This document shows positions 41,746 to 53,294 of a stretch of 64,000 nucleotides of DNA, in pieces. The DNA is from Serripes groenlandicus (Eukaryota > Mollusca > Bivalvia > Cardiida > Cardiidae). The stretch lies in assembly GCA_031761405.1 (NCBI GenBank), contig JASEVX010000003.1, positions 63,658,423-63,722,422 of the forward strand, written 5' to 3'. The notes under the pieces are model-generated. The model was not told where the DNA came from. It was given only the letters and a program-made list of their open reading frames with translations, and ran no database searches. A program made the position numbers and the translations under genes. How positions within the stretch are numbered: the first letter of the stretch is position 1; each line of letters opens with the position of its first letter.

Positions 41746-43350
41746 ATAACCTTCTCCCACATACACAAAAATCTGCAGCAGATGACTTTAAAAATATCAA
41801 CGAGCCCCATGTATAAGAATAAAATTATTTAATAGTTAAAAATATTGTGGCAAATAGAGAAATTATTCTTCATGAGCAATTTCTCCTTTTGCCACAATGT
41901 ATTGTGCAAATGTTGTCGGCTACACATGCATCGAAATTGGTCTGCAAATGGTGGTAAAGGGCTAAACATGATTTCAGAATGATATTTATTTTTTACATTC
42001 TGTTCTTAGTTTCAACCCATATCTAAGTTTCAACTCGTATCTTTGAAATATTATTGGAGAAGGAGAACTTGGTCATTAAAAACAATAACCACTTTTCCCA
42101 AATTGATTTTATTCCATGACACTGTTTAAGTGGTTTGTGTACCGTGTCTGAGTTTTGAACGCTATTTAATACTATTGTATTATTACAGCAGTTTAGATTG
42201 CTTATTTGTTAAAATTAACAACTTTGCTATTAGACTTAAACTTTTTTTTTGATTGCCTGTTCATCAAATTAGGCTTCTTTTTTTTTATTATTTAATTGCA
42301 TTTGTATGGAATGAAAATAAAAAAGAATTATCTTTTGCAAAATTAACCCTTTTTCACATGTATACGGCAAATCTGCAGCAGACCACTTTGAAAACATAAA
42401 GGCAAAAATGTGGACAATCTCTATAAATGAAGCTATTACTATTAAATAGAGTTGAAACATTGTGTTTCCAAAGTCATCTGCTGCAGAATCGCCATATAAT
42501 GCATATGTAAGTAGGAGTTGAGGCATGTGATTTATGTTCAAATATCCTATGTTCTGTGTTCTCAAAAGAATCTTATTGTGATTCTTTCCAGGACCACAAC
42601 ATAGGGTTTATTTAACCTTTTCTGCAGCAGACGACCTTGAAAATGTCTACTTAAAAATACGGAAAATCTCTAATTTTAGGTAAAGTTACTTAAAAAAGTT
42701 GAAAACATTGTGGCAAAAGGTCGTCTGCTGCAGATGTGTCAAAATATCTTATCTAGGCCTCACATGTTAACCCATTGCTGTTTTGTTTTTGAATAATTAA
42801 AGTGACCTCTGAAGAGAGGGAATGTCCCAAAGAAGAATCTTGTAGTATTTTTCTCTTTGCACGCCAGTGGGCAGACTTTGCCAAATGTTGGATGACTTGT
42901 ACACACAGTTAGGATCCAGATCTGGCTCCACAAAACTAAGGGCCTGATCAGAGATCCAAACTGTGACATTCTTTTCTGCAAAAAAAAAATGAAATGAAGA
43001 AAAAATAAATAGTTGCAGACGACAATATAGCAGATGTATATAACTTTGAGCCCAAATAGTTATGACATGCTGAATCCTCATTGATATCAAAACTCAAGTT
43101 AGCTCAGAAGGTCTACTTTCCTATGGCATTTGTCAGCTAACTTTTCCCCATTCCACAAATCTGCAGCAGTAGACTTCGCAAAGCATATATGCATAAATGT
43201 AGAAAATCTCTATGACTGAAAGTATAACTATTTGACAGATTTTAAAACATTGTGGCAAAAAGAGAAATTTCTTCTTTTGCAACACTGTTTTCAAAGCCTT
43301 TTGCTGCTGTGTCAGAATATGTCTACATGTGGGAAAGGACTGATTTCTTG
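41745..43350 (+). mobile_element. Cluster of decayed family B TTAA-type MITEs
   Basis: Copies lie at about 41749-41966, 42343-42520, 42612-42770 (TTAA at both ends) and 43138-43345. Each is recognised by AATCTGCAGCAGA-type subterminal blocks and CTGCTGCAGA. The core of family C (AAAAGAATCTTATTGTGATTC) lies at 42555-42590. Confidence 0.55.
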
Positions 43351-43757
43351 ATTGTCTCACTTCTCTATTTGTGTAAATATAATTGTTTTTCAATGTAAAA
43401 TAAGTATTTTTTATTCTCACCTTTCAAGAAGTTGGGTTATAATGTATTGCAAGTTTTGGTCCGCCTGTTTGTAGACCAATCTATTCTCCCATTAATATCT
43501 GAAGAACACCCTGGCTAAAGAGCCTCAAATTGAATTGAAGCTTTAGTTAGCATCTATTGAAGACACATTTCACTATTGGTTAGAGTTACCCAGGTCAAAG
43601 GTTACACTTCCATTGAGATATAAATTTTAAGTGACAAATTCTGATTTGTTTAACCTTTTGGTTAGCCCATCAGAAATCATGTTACATTACACATAGGATT
43701 TAGAATTAGAATAAAGTAAAATATTTTGAATGGTTTGTAAATGTGCTTCCCTGACTT

Positions 43758-43950
43758 AAACCCTTTCCCATATACAACAAATGTGCAACAGAAAAAATGC
43801 AGGCAAAACTATGGAAAATCTGTATTAACGGAAGTATAATTATTGAATCGAGTTGAAAACACTGGCGAAAGGAGAAATTGCTCATCATGAGCAATTTCTT
43901 TCTTTTGCCAAAATATTTTCAATAGCCATCTGCTGAAATGCGTCTGTTAA
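43758..43950 (+). mobile_element. Family B TTAA-type MITE truncated by a nested copy
   Basis: It starts AAACCCTTTCCCATATACAA and has the ATTGCTCATCATGAGCAATT hairpin. Its right end (GAAATGCGTCTG) is interrupted at TTAA 43947 by the next copy. Confidence 0.65.
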
Positions 43951-44176
43951 CCCTTTCCCTCATACGACAATTCTGCAGCAGATGACTTTGAACGTATTTT
44001 GTCAAAACATAGAAAATCTCCATAATTGAATGGATAAGCTGTGACAAAAAGTGGAAAACATTGTGGCAAAAGGAGAAATTGCACGTTTTGTGGAATTTCT
44101 TCTTTTGTCACTGTGTTTTCAAAAAGCTGTCTGCTGCAGAGGCGTCAGAAAGCGTCTATATGAGGGAAAGGGTTAA
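43947..44176 (-). mobile_element. TTAA-type MITE (family A), reverse, complete
   Basis: TTAA lies at 43947-43950 and 44173-44176. Ends are CCCTTTCCCTCATACGACAA and ATATGAGGGAAAGGG. The 230-bp length matches the consensus. Confidence 0.85.
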
Positions 44177-44244
44177 TTGGTTAGAAAAAACACTGATCAA
44201 TGATACCTAGTTTGTATATAACTTTGTTTAACATATTTATACAA

Positions 44245-45378
44245 TTAACCCTTTCCCTGATATAGACCTCATTTGTCAGCTGATTGCTGTTGAAGACATA
44301 GCTGGAAAAGGAAACTCAAAAACGAAAGCTCAAAACGTACCATATCTCCATTTTCCAAAATATTAATTCAATTAATATTCCCCCCACACATCCCCCACAA
44401 AACCCCAGATGTTACACGGTTTTCCTCCAATTATGCATAGCAAGTAACTTTAACCCTTTTCCACATATAGACGACTCTGCAGTAGATGACTTTTGAAAAC
44501 ATTGTGGAAAAGGTGAAAATGCTCTTGATAAGCAAGTTCACCATTTGCCACAATGTTTTCCACTCGCATTGAATAATTAATGGAGATTTTTCACATTTTT
44601 GATAAGATGTTTTTTAGAATTGTCTGCTACAGATTTGTTGTATGTGGGAAAGGCTTAAAAGTATTCCATCAGGAAATTAATGAACCCTTTCCCTCTTAAA
44701 GACACTTTGACACATCCACAGCAGTCGGCTTTTGAAAACATTGTGAAAACTCAATTGATTACCGGTAATTATACATTGATTTATTCTGATTTCCCATATG
44801 TTTGCCGAGATGTTTTAAAATCACTACAAAGATAGATCCTTGCTGTTTAACCCTTTCCCTCATACGGAACATATTTTGTCAAAAAATAAAAAATCTTTAT
44901 AATTTAATGGATAACCTATGACTTAAAATGGAAAACATTGTGGCAAAAGGAGAGAAATTGGTTGTTTTGAGCGATTTCTTCTTTGGTCACTATGTTTTCA
45001 AAAATCCGTCCGCTGTAGAGGCGTCAGAAAGCGTCTATATGAGGGATGTCTGCTGAGAAATGATCTTGGTTATGTAACACAATATCTGAACAATTATTTT
45101 TGAAGTTTAAAAGTCGAGTTGAAAACTTGGTAAAAGAAGAAAAAAAGTGCTGTTAAAACCCATTCCCACATACAACAAATCTGCAGCAGACGACTTTGAA
45201 AACATAATGACAAAAACCTGAAAAATCTCCATAAAAGATGGCTTAATTGTTAAATAAAGGTTAAAACATTGTGGCCAAAGGAGAAATTGCTCATCATGAG
45301 CAATTTCACCTTTGGCTACAATGTTTTCAAAAATCATCTGCTGCTATTGCGTCAAAATGCGTCTGCAGGTGGGTTAAG
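44245..45378. mobile_element. Cluster of five partial TTAA-type MITEs
   Basis: Pieces lie at about 44245-44350 (left end only), 44447-44659 (family B), 44680-44830 (left half), 44847-45050 (family A reverse, lacking the right TTAA) and 45153-45378 (family B, ATTGCTCATCATGAGCAATT hairpin). Confidence 0.55.
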
Positions 45379-45379
45379 C

Positions 45380-46545
45380 AATTTTTCCACAAACTTATTT
45401 ATTTTACATTGATTGCGAGAAAAGGTTTCAGCACTCAATGTCTGCTTCCTGCTGACTAAACTCGCAATATTTGTGTGAAAAAAAATCACAGAGGCAGGAT
45501 TTGAACCAATGTCATCTGCTGCAGAGGTTTCAAATGTTGAATATTATCATGGAAAAGTTTACTCATGATCTTTCTCTCTTGCTGATTTAGGTATTTTGTT
45601 AGTCGAATTAGACGAGAGACGAATCTGTTTGAACATGTGACCCAACTTATCTCGTTTTGCAATATTCATCCAAAATAGTTGTTATCACTACGTCTGGTCA
45701 CAAAAGGTAGTTACAATTACAGGCGTTTTAATTTTCATTTGCGAAAATTTGGAAAAATCCACACAAGACCATGTTAAGCTACTGAAAACATAATCACTAA
45801 ATGGTTCATAACAATGAGGATATTTTTTTTATTAAGAACATTTTGAAAAAAACACCACACTGGATCATTTTAGCTTTAATAGTCTCTTCATGGTACAAAA
45901 ACTTTAATATCGTCTTGGCACTTTCTTGTGTGGGGTTTTTCCAAAAGATTTCAAATGAAAATTCAGACTCCTGTGTAATCATGTTACATGCAGCTTATGT
46001 GAAGTGTTCAAGGCTTGACTTTTCTCACAATGAATGATTCAGGTTCGACTGTATATATGAGAATGGTATGTTATGTAAATATATTGGCAGTGTCAAGAAA
46101 ATTATTATCAAAAAGGGTTAATCTACTCTTGTCGCACAATTGTGCATACGGTTGGTATTCCTTGAGCACTGCTCATGAAGAGTCTCTACGGAATACGGAA
46201 ATGCTAATTAGACACGCTCAATAGAATACATGTGACAAGTATTGGTACAGATCAGGGTCCGAAACTAGGAAAACTCTGAAAACGTTCCCGGTGCTCAGAA
46301 ATGAACTCCATGCTCCAAATAAGGCTTCTGATTGGTCAATTTGGAGAAATAATTTGGTTCTGACCAATCAGATACTTGAGCACAGATTAAACTTATATAG
46401 TTTTGGAGCTAGTTTCTGCATCAGTTCTATCTGATGAAAAAGTAAACTATTCAGAAGACTTGGGAGCCTTTGTGATTACTTTCGCAATCTCGGATCAACC
46501 TCTTTATCAAAACTGTTTCGTATGAATCTTGCTTAATGCAATTGC
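45380..46545. other. Intergenic region with a promoter-like CCAAT pair
   Basis: Mostly low-copy AT-rich sequence. The words CTGATTGGTCA (46328-46338) and TGACCAATCAG (46361-46371) form a perfect inverted pair, followed by TTATATAG near 46393. A related module lies at 48015-48060. No coding frame follows. A tRNA-B-box-like remnant lies near 45490-45515 on the minus strand. Confidence 0.4.
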
Positions 46546-46547
46546 TA

Positions 46548-47013
46548 AAACCCTTTCCCACATACAGATGCATTTTGATGCGTAAACAGTAGATGTCTTT
46601 TGAAAACAGTGTGGCAAGAGAAGAAATGGCTCATAATGAGCAATTTCTCCTTTTGCTACAATGTTTTTAATTCTATTCAATAATTATACTTTCATTTATA
46701 TAGAGATTTTTCCATTGTTTTGTACAGATATTTTCAAAATTGTCTTCTGAAGATTTGTTTTATGTTGTAAAGGGTGAAGGAATCTTGGTAGTGGTGATTG
46801 CTCTAAGGTTAGTTTAAGCCTTCCCCACATACAACAAATCTGCAGCAGACTACTAAAAACATTTAGTAAAAAAAATATAACAAAAAACTATAAATGAAAG
46901 ATTTATTTTTTAATTAAGTTGAAAACATTGTGGCAAAAGGAGAAACTGCTCATGATGAGCAATTTATCCTTTTTTCACAATGTTGTCAAAATGTGTCTGT
47001 AGGTGGAAAAGGG
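46548..47013 (+). mobile_element. Two decayed family B TTAA-type MITEs
   Basis: Copies lie at about 46548-46786 (AACCCTTTCCCACATACAGA to TAAAGGGTGAAGG) and 46814-47013 (TTAAGCCTTCCCCACATACA to GTGGAAAAGGG). Both have the TGCTCAT-ATGAGCA hairpin. Confidence 0.6.
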
Positions 47014-47014
47014 T

Positions 47015-47244
47015 TTAACCCTTTCCCTCATAAAGACACTTTCTGACGCCTCTGCAGCAGACGGCTTTTTGAAAACATAGTGACAAAAGAAGAAATTGCA
47101 CAAAACGTGCAATTTCTCCTTTTGCCACAATGTTTTCCACTTTTAGTCATAGGTTATCCAATCAATTATAGAGATTTTCTATTTTGTGACAAAATATGTT
47201 CAAAGTCATCTGCTGCAGAATTGCCGTATGAGGAAAAGGGTTAA
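47015..47244 (+). mobile_element. TTAA-type MITE (family A), forward, complete
   Basis: TTAA lies at 47015-47018 and 47241-47244. Ends are CCCTTTCCCTCATAAAGACA and GTATGAGGAAAAGGG. Confidence 0.85.
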
Positions 47245-47248
47245 CAGG

Positions 47249-47275
47249 ATGTGTGTGTGTGTGTATATATATATA
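47249..47275. repeat. (GT)n(AT)n microsatellite
   Basis: Alternating GT then AT dinucleotides, directly after the MITE at 47244. Confidence 0.8.
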
Positions 47276-47279
47276 GCTT

Positions 47280-48230
47280 GATTAGCGGTTTTGCCCCCCA
47301 AATGCCAGAGAAGAAGCTGTCTTGAATTGTGCTGTCAGCTGCTAAGTTAAAAGTGGACTATACTCTGGTAAGGGTCAAGCTTCTTCCAAAAATGAAATAT
47401 TGCAACGCATCTGAAGCATTGATGTAGACAAAAGATAACAAAGTGGAAATCTTTTCTAAACTTACCAGCAATATAAAAAAAAAATGTCTTCTGTAGATCA
47501 ACAAACATTTAATTATGTCTGGTTAAAAGTTGTAGCTTTTAAATTATAAGGTTATTTTATGATTAATTAAATCTAATAGCGAATTGTGTAAAAATAAAAA
47601 ATGGCTACAGGTTTCTATAAATAGATAATTCCTTTTTTGTGTTGCCTGCCTGCCTTAGGAGGCAGACATATAGGGATCATCTTTTTTTTAGTCTGTATGT
47701 CTGTCCGTCCATCCATCTATCGCACTTGAGTAAACTTCCAGGCTACACAGTATGTTCGTTCAAACATTGCTATATCATCTATGAAAATATCTCTCTTGCT
47801 TTGTGTTAATTTGCCCAATTGCTGCCGTCGCCTAATCATCCTTTAGATCGGGATGTTTGAAACGTTAATGAAAAAAGACATGGCAGATAAATAGACCTGT
47901 AAATTGTATAAGTTTAGTTTGCTGTGAATTGTTGCATAGTCCATGCCACACATGTCAAATGAAATGTCTCTAAGGTTAGAGTTAATTGTTACTGGGTTAA
48001 GTCATATAAACCTGATCATCTGATTGGCCAGATGATCGAAACTGACCTATCAGATGCCGGTAATATATGACTGGTTATAGAAAAATAACCTTCGAGAACA
48101 TTTGGTTACAACTATTATCATTTTGACATATGTTGTGAATGTTTTGAATCAGGTTTTACAGGCATAAATAAAGTGTAATATACATAGAAGTATTGGTTAT
48201 TTCATTCAATTCAAAGTGAGACTTTCCCTC
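47280..48230. other. Intergenic, mostly unrecognised
   Basis: It contains GTCTGTATGTCTGTCCGTCC near 47692, typical of a degraded repeat end, and a CTGATTGGCC/CTATCAG module near 48018-48050. No gene was seen. Confidence 0.4.
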
Positions 48231-48234
48231 TAAT

Positions 48235-48855
48235 AACCCATATTGTGTTGCCTTACTTGGTAGCGGGACATGTGACTTGGGCATTAATTCTCCATTGTCT
48301 GTCTGTTCAGCATGCTTTTACTTAGTGACATAATGGCAGGCAAAACATGTGTTCCTCAAACACACGTAATTGTGTTGTCTACATTGAAATGAAGACACAT
48401 AGGAATCATTTCTCTGTCCATCACACTTTCACTTGTTGACATAATGGCAGGCAAAACACGTGTTTTCCTCAAACACACGTAATTGTGTTGTCTGCGTTAG
48501 GAGGAAGACACATAGGAATAATTTCTCTGTCCATCACACTTTCACTTACCTACATAATGGCAGGCAAAACATGTGTTCCTAAAACACACGTTATTGTGTT
48601 GTCTACATTGGAAGGAAGAAACATAGGGATCATTTCTATGTTTTGGGCTTTCACTTACTGACATACTGGCAGGCAATTAATTAAAATGTGTTCCTGACAT
48701 ACTCGTAATTGTGTTGTCTGCATTAGAATGAAGAGAAATAGGGATCATTTTTCTGTCCATCACACTTTCACGTAATTGTGTTGTCTGACACAAAGGGATC
48801 ATTTCTCTGTTTTTGCTTTCACTAACTGACATATTGGTAGGCAACATTTGTAAAG
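48235..48855. repeat. ~113-bp tandem array (about five units)
   Basis: CGTAATTGTGTTGTCT recurs near 48365, 48478, 48590 (one mismatch), 48704 and 48771. Units also share CATAATGGCAGGCAAAACA and TTTCTCTGTCCATCACACTT. Unit length is 112-115 bp, and the last unit is shortened. Confidence 0.75.
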
Positions 48856-48904
48856 CCTGCATATCTGAAAGCCTGTCTGAATCTTTCGAATTTACTTTTT
48901 CTTA

Positions 48905-49280
48905 ACTCTTTTGCCACATACGACAAATCTGCAGCAGACGACTGAAAACATTTAGTCAAAAATATGGAAACACTATACATGAAAGAACAATTCTTGATTA
49001 ACCCTTTCCCTCAGACGACTTTGAAAGTATTTTGTCAAAACATAGGAAATCTCCATAATTGAATGGATAACCTACGACAAAAAGTGGAAAACATTGTGGC
49101 ATAAGGAGAAATTGCACGTTTTGTGCAATTTCTTCTTTTATCACTATGTTTTCAAAAAGCTGTCTGCTTCAGAGGCGGCGGAAAGCGTCTATATGAGGGA
49201 AAGGGTTAAAGCTGAAAACATGAGCAAATTCTCCTTTTGCTATAATGTTCTCAAAAGTCGTCTGTATGTGGGACATCATC
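48905..49280 (+). mobile_element. Family B TTAA-type MITE split by a nested family A copy
   Basis: The left half is 48905-49001 (GCCACATACGACAAATCTGC onwards) and the right half 49206-49280 (GCTGAAAACATGAGCAAATT to GTATGTGGGAC). The nested copy is 48998-49209. Confidence 0.65.
48998..49209 (-). mobile_element. TTAA-type MITE (family A), reverse, nested
   Basis: TTAA lies at both ends (48998-49001 and 49206-49209). About 15 bp of the left subterminal region is missing (CCCTTTCCCTCAGACGACTT). The right end is ATATGAGGGAAAGGG. Confidence 0.8.
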
Positions 49281-49425
49281 ATGCACACTTGATCAGCTTA
49301 ATGGGGTAGTGTGTCATGTGGTCATGAAAGTCATTGTGTTAGTTGCATTTGCTATAAACCTTTGTAGTAAGGAAGTCAGTTGCCTAAAAAAGAATGCTGT
49401 GTGGAGTAAATGTACTATTTCCAGA

Positions 49426-49696
49426 GACCCGGCCGGGTAGCTCAATTGGTAGCGTATCTGACTCGTGATCTGGAGGTCACGGGTTCGATACCCGGTTGCG
49501 GCGACATTCTTTCGGGCGATGTTTTCCATTGCCTCTCACCTCTGATCTATGTGAGAAAGTAGTCAGTGGCTTCGAAAGAATGTTGTGTAAGTACTGGTGT
49601 GGGAAAGCCAGGAAAACATGGGTAGGTGCACTGACCGCCGTGATATGACCAAAGCTGTTGAAAGCGGCGTTAAACTCCAAACAAACAAACAAACAA
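49426..49696 (+). mobile_element. tRNA-derived SINE (V-SINE/RUDI-like), full length
   Basis: The tRNA-like head has A box TAGCTCAATTGGTAG and B box GGTTCGATACCC, resembling a Thr-type tRNA with a degenerate anticodon stem. The tail is GCCGTGATATGACCAAAGCT and TTGAAAGCGGCGTTAAACTC, followed by (CAAA)n. The 12-bp duplication ACTATTTCCAGA is at 49414-49425 and 49697-49708. It is not called as a tRNA gene because of the SINE body and tail. Confidence 0.85.
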
Positions 49697-49725
49697 ACTA
49701 TTTCCAGAAAACACATGATGCGATG

Positions 49726-50253
49726 AGCAAGAGGGCCAGAATCGCTCTACTGCAATTAGGCAATAGTTAAATCTCCAAACAGCTCCTGGTGGCCATGTTT
49801 TTTTACCAATCAACACGGCTTGAAGGAATCTGAAAGAGGGTCACCCTAGGATCAGTTCTACAAAATGAATTGAAAACATTCGGAGGAGAATATTTTTTAA
49901 TATTTCGCTTTAGCCATGGCCATATTGTTACACCATTCAACATAGGGGGTCTCCCAAGTAATATTTCTACAAAATTATTTGAAAATCGGCCTGACACTTT
50001 CGGAGGAGAAGATTTTTTAAGTTTTCACTATTTTTTTCTTTCAGTTGCCATGGAAACTATAATTTTACATGGATCCAAACAATTTGAAGGAATTTAGGAG
50101 AGCACATTGAGAGGATGCTTCCTATGAAGTTTCATCCCAATTGGCCAAGTGGTTAGGGAAGAGAAGTCATTTTAAGCAAAAAGTTGACGCATGCACAACA
50201 GACAATTCGCCATGATATAAGCTTGACTGGTTTTGAGCCAGTGGAGCTAAAAA
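49726..50253 (-). mobile_element. Pearl/HINE-like element, reverse, short
   Basis: On the minus strand it runs from TTTTTAGCTCCACTGGCTC, through the mollusc-type TTCTCCTCCGAAAGTGTCAG unit, to a CTGGCCCTCTTGC end. It is the same family as 11057-17232. Confidence 0.6.
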
Positions 50254-50415
50254 TGACAAATATACTGTTGAAAGATGTGTTTTAACTTCTTCAATCAATC
50301 AAATTTAACATTACGGCACCAATAAGGTTTTAAATAAATCTTCATCAACATGTCAAATGATCTACATTAAACTATTATCATATAACAATATCAGCTGTCA
50401 TCTAAATCGGTCTTT

Positions 50416-50620
50416 TACCCTTTCCCTCATACACCAAATCTGCAGCAGAAGCATTTTAAATCCTCTTGACAAAAATATAATGAAAGTTTAATTGTTTCTT
50501 TCAAGTTGACAATATTGTGACAAAAGGAGAAATTGTTATTTGTAATTTCTCCCTTTGTCACAATTTTTCAAAAAGTCGTCTGCTGAAGAGGCGTGAGAAA
50601 GGGGGGTTATGGTAAGACTA
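50416..50620 (+). mobile_element. Decayed TTAA-type MITE
   Basis: It starts TTACCCTTTCCCTCATACAC and ends near GAGGCGTGAGAAAGG, with a GACAAAAGGAGAAATTG/CAATTTCTCCCTTTGTC hairpin. Confidence 0.6.
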
Positions 50621-50819
50621 GAAACTAATTTCTAACTATTTTCTCGATACAGATAATGTTTGATGCAGCAGAAAACTTTTTAAAACTTGTGTTCATCATC
50701 AGCAATATCATTTCTCCTTTTCTCACTATTTTTTCTACAGTTGTTAAAAATAAGAGATTTTCTTCAGGTATTTTCAAAGCAGATGACTAGTATAAATACA
50801 CCATACATGTTTAAGCATA

Positions 50820-51085
50820 ACACTGTTATGGTTCAAAAGTAGTGGTCAAGGTTAAAGTTTTTTTCGAGAATGGCAACATCTAGGTCAAAGGTCAAGGTCG
50901 CAAGGTCAAACATTTTGGTACTGACAGAAAGGTCATGTCACAAGGAATACACATGTGAAATATGGTAGCCGTACCTGTTATGGTTCAAAAGTAGTGGTCA
51001 AGGTTGAAAGTTTTTTTCGTGCAGACAGACGTGAAGACAGGCCAAAAACTAGATGCCCACCGAATCGGTGATTCCGGGGGCATAA
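50820..51085 (+). repeat. Degraded tandem-repeat element end
   Basis: GTTATGGTTCAAAAGTAGTG is present twice (50825 and 50978). The segment ends with GATTCCGGGGGCATAAAAA, a terminus-like sequence. The left end is not defined. Confidence 0.45.
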
Positions 51086-52841
51086 AAAACAAGAAGCCCA
51101 AGAGGGCCAGTATCGCTCCACGGCCATAAGGCAAAAATCAAATCTCCAAACAGCCCTGCCCCCTGGTGGCTATTTTTTTTACCAACCACCATGGCTTAAA
51201 GGAATCTTGTAGAGTGTAAAGGAATGTTTCTGCAAAATTATTTGAAAATAGGCCTGACACTTTCGGAGGAGAGGATATTTTAAGTTTTCACTATAGCCAT
51301 ATACGGCAAAATAGCCCCGCCCCCTGGCAGCCATATTTTTCTACCAATCAACATGGCTTGAAGGAATCTGATAGAGGGTAAGCCTAGGAACATTTCTACA
51401 AAATTATTTGAATATCAGCCAAACACTTTCGGAGGAAAAGATTTTTTAAGTTTTCACTATGGTCATATAAGGCAAAATAGCCCCGTCCTCTGGCGGCCAT
51501 GTTTTTCGACCAATTAACATTTCTTGAAGGAATCTAATAAAGGGTCACCCAAGGAACATTTCTACAAAATTATTTGAAAATCGGCCTGACACTTTTAGAG
51601 TCTATTTTGCCTTATATGGCTATATTGCAAACTTAAAAAATCTTCTCCTCCAAGTGTCAGGCCGATTTTCAAATAATTTTGTAGAAATGTTCCTTGGGTG
51701 ATCCTCTATCAGATTCCTTCAAGCCATGTTGATTGGTCAAAAAACATGGCCGCCAGGGGGCGGGGCTATTTTGCCTTTTATGGCTATAATGAAAACTTAA
51801 AAAATCTTCTCCTCCATAAGTGTCAGGCCGATTTTCAAATAATTTTGTAGAAATGTTCCTTGGGTGACCCTCTATCAGATTCCTTCAAGCAATGTTGATT
51901 TGTCGAAAAACATGGCCGCCAGGGGGCGGGGGCTATTTTGCCTTATATGGCCAAAGTGAAAACTTAAAAAATCTTCAACATCTTCTCCTCAGTAACCAGT
52001 GGGTCAATTGGGATGAAACTTCACAGAAAGCATCCTCTTAATGACCTCACCAGAATTCCTTCAAATTTTAGGGATCCATGCAGAATTCTGGTTTCCATGG
52101 CAACGAAACGAAAAACAACTTCAAAATTCTTCTTCTCCCAAACTGGTTGGCAGATTTTCAAATAATTTTGTAGAAATGTTCCTTGGATGACCCTCTACCA
52201 GATTCCTTCAAGCCATGTTGATTGGTCAAAAAACACGGCCGCCAGGAGGGCGGGGCTATTTTGCCTTATATGGCTATAGTGCAAACTTAAAAAATCTTCT
52301 TCTCCAAAAGTGTCGGCCCGATTTTCAAATAATTTTGTAGAAATGTTCCTTGGATGATCCACTTTCAGATTCCTTCAAGCCATGTTGATTGGTCAAAAAA
52401 CATGGCCGCCAGTAGGCAGGGCTATTTTGCATTATATGGCTATAGTGAAAACTTAAAAAATCTTCTCCTCCAAAAGTATCTGGCAGATTTTCAAATAAAT
52501 TTGTAGAAATGTTCCTAGGGTGACCCTCTATCAGATTCCTTCAAGCCAAGTTGATTGGTCGGAAACTATGGCTGCCAGGGGGCGAGGCTTATATAGCTAA
52601 AGTGAAAATAAAATAAAAAATCAGGTGAGCGATTCAAGGGCCATCATGGCCCTCTTGTTTTCTTTTGGTTGCCATGGAAACCAGAATTATAGATGGATCA
52701 AAAAAAATTGAGAGGATGCTTCCTATGAAGTTTCAACCAAATTGGCCAAGTAGTTAGGGAGAAGAAGTTGTTTAAAGGAAAAAGTTAACGCACGCACAGA
52801 CGCACGCACGACGGACAATTCGCCATGACATAAGCTAAAAA
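51086..52841 (-). mobile_element. Pearl/HINE-like element with an inverted insert
   Basis: The outer parts 51086-51602 and 52663-52841 are in reverse orientation (minus-strand start near TTAGCTTATGTCATGGCGAA). The middle, 51603-52662, is a plus-strand AGCTCACC-type element lacking its 5' end and ending GGGCCATCATGGCCCTCTTG. The junction at 51602 is a sharp switch of orientation. Confidence 0.55.
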
Positions 52842-53294
52842 CCTTTAACATTTTCAAATTAAACTTGGTACACATGTTCCTAGGAACAATATGCATGTCT
52901 ATATGAAGTCAAATAACTCTGGCTTTAATAATTATTCAACAATGCCCCTTTTTTGACTTAGAAAAAGACGGGACGAACATTGGCCTTTGCTTGGCGGCCA
53001 TCTTGTTTCACAGTCATCACTCACTAGATGGACAGATCAGAACTCAATAACCCTGCGATTCATCACAATAAAAACAATTTAAAATATTTCTGAAATTCTG
53101 TGAAAGATTTTAATGTAAATAATCATACATTGTTCCATAATGCAACAGTAATACATGCACATAATAATGAACTAGAAAATATATGATATACATATATGTA
53201 ATATAAAACAATGTGAATACATTTAGATATCTGGTTCACTGTTGATTGATATAAGGTTCTCCTAAATTTAGGTGCAACCAATAAATAACTTCCC

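Noticed and set aside
45801..46224. Hydrophobic plus-strand frames (78 and 69 codons)
   Set aside because: AT-rich chance frames with no splice context, family match or promoter in the right place.
49426..49500. tRNA-Thr-like gene with A and B boxes
   Set aside because: It is the head of a SINE with a V-type tail, (CAAA)n and a 12-bp target duplication; the anticodon stem is mispaired.
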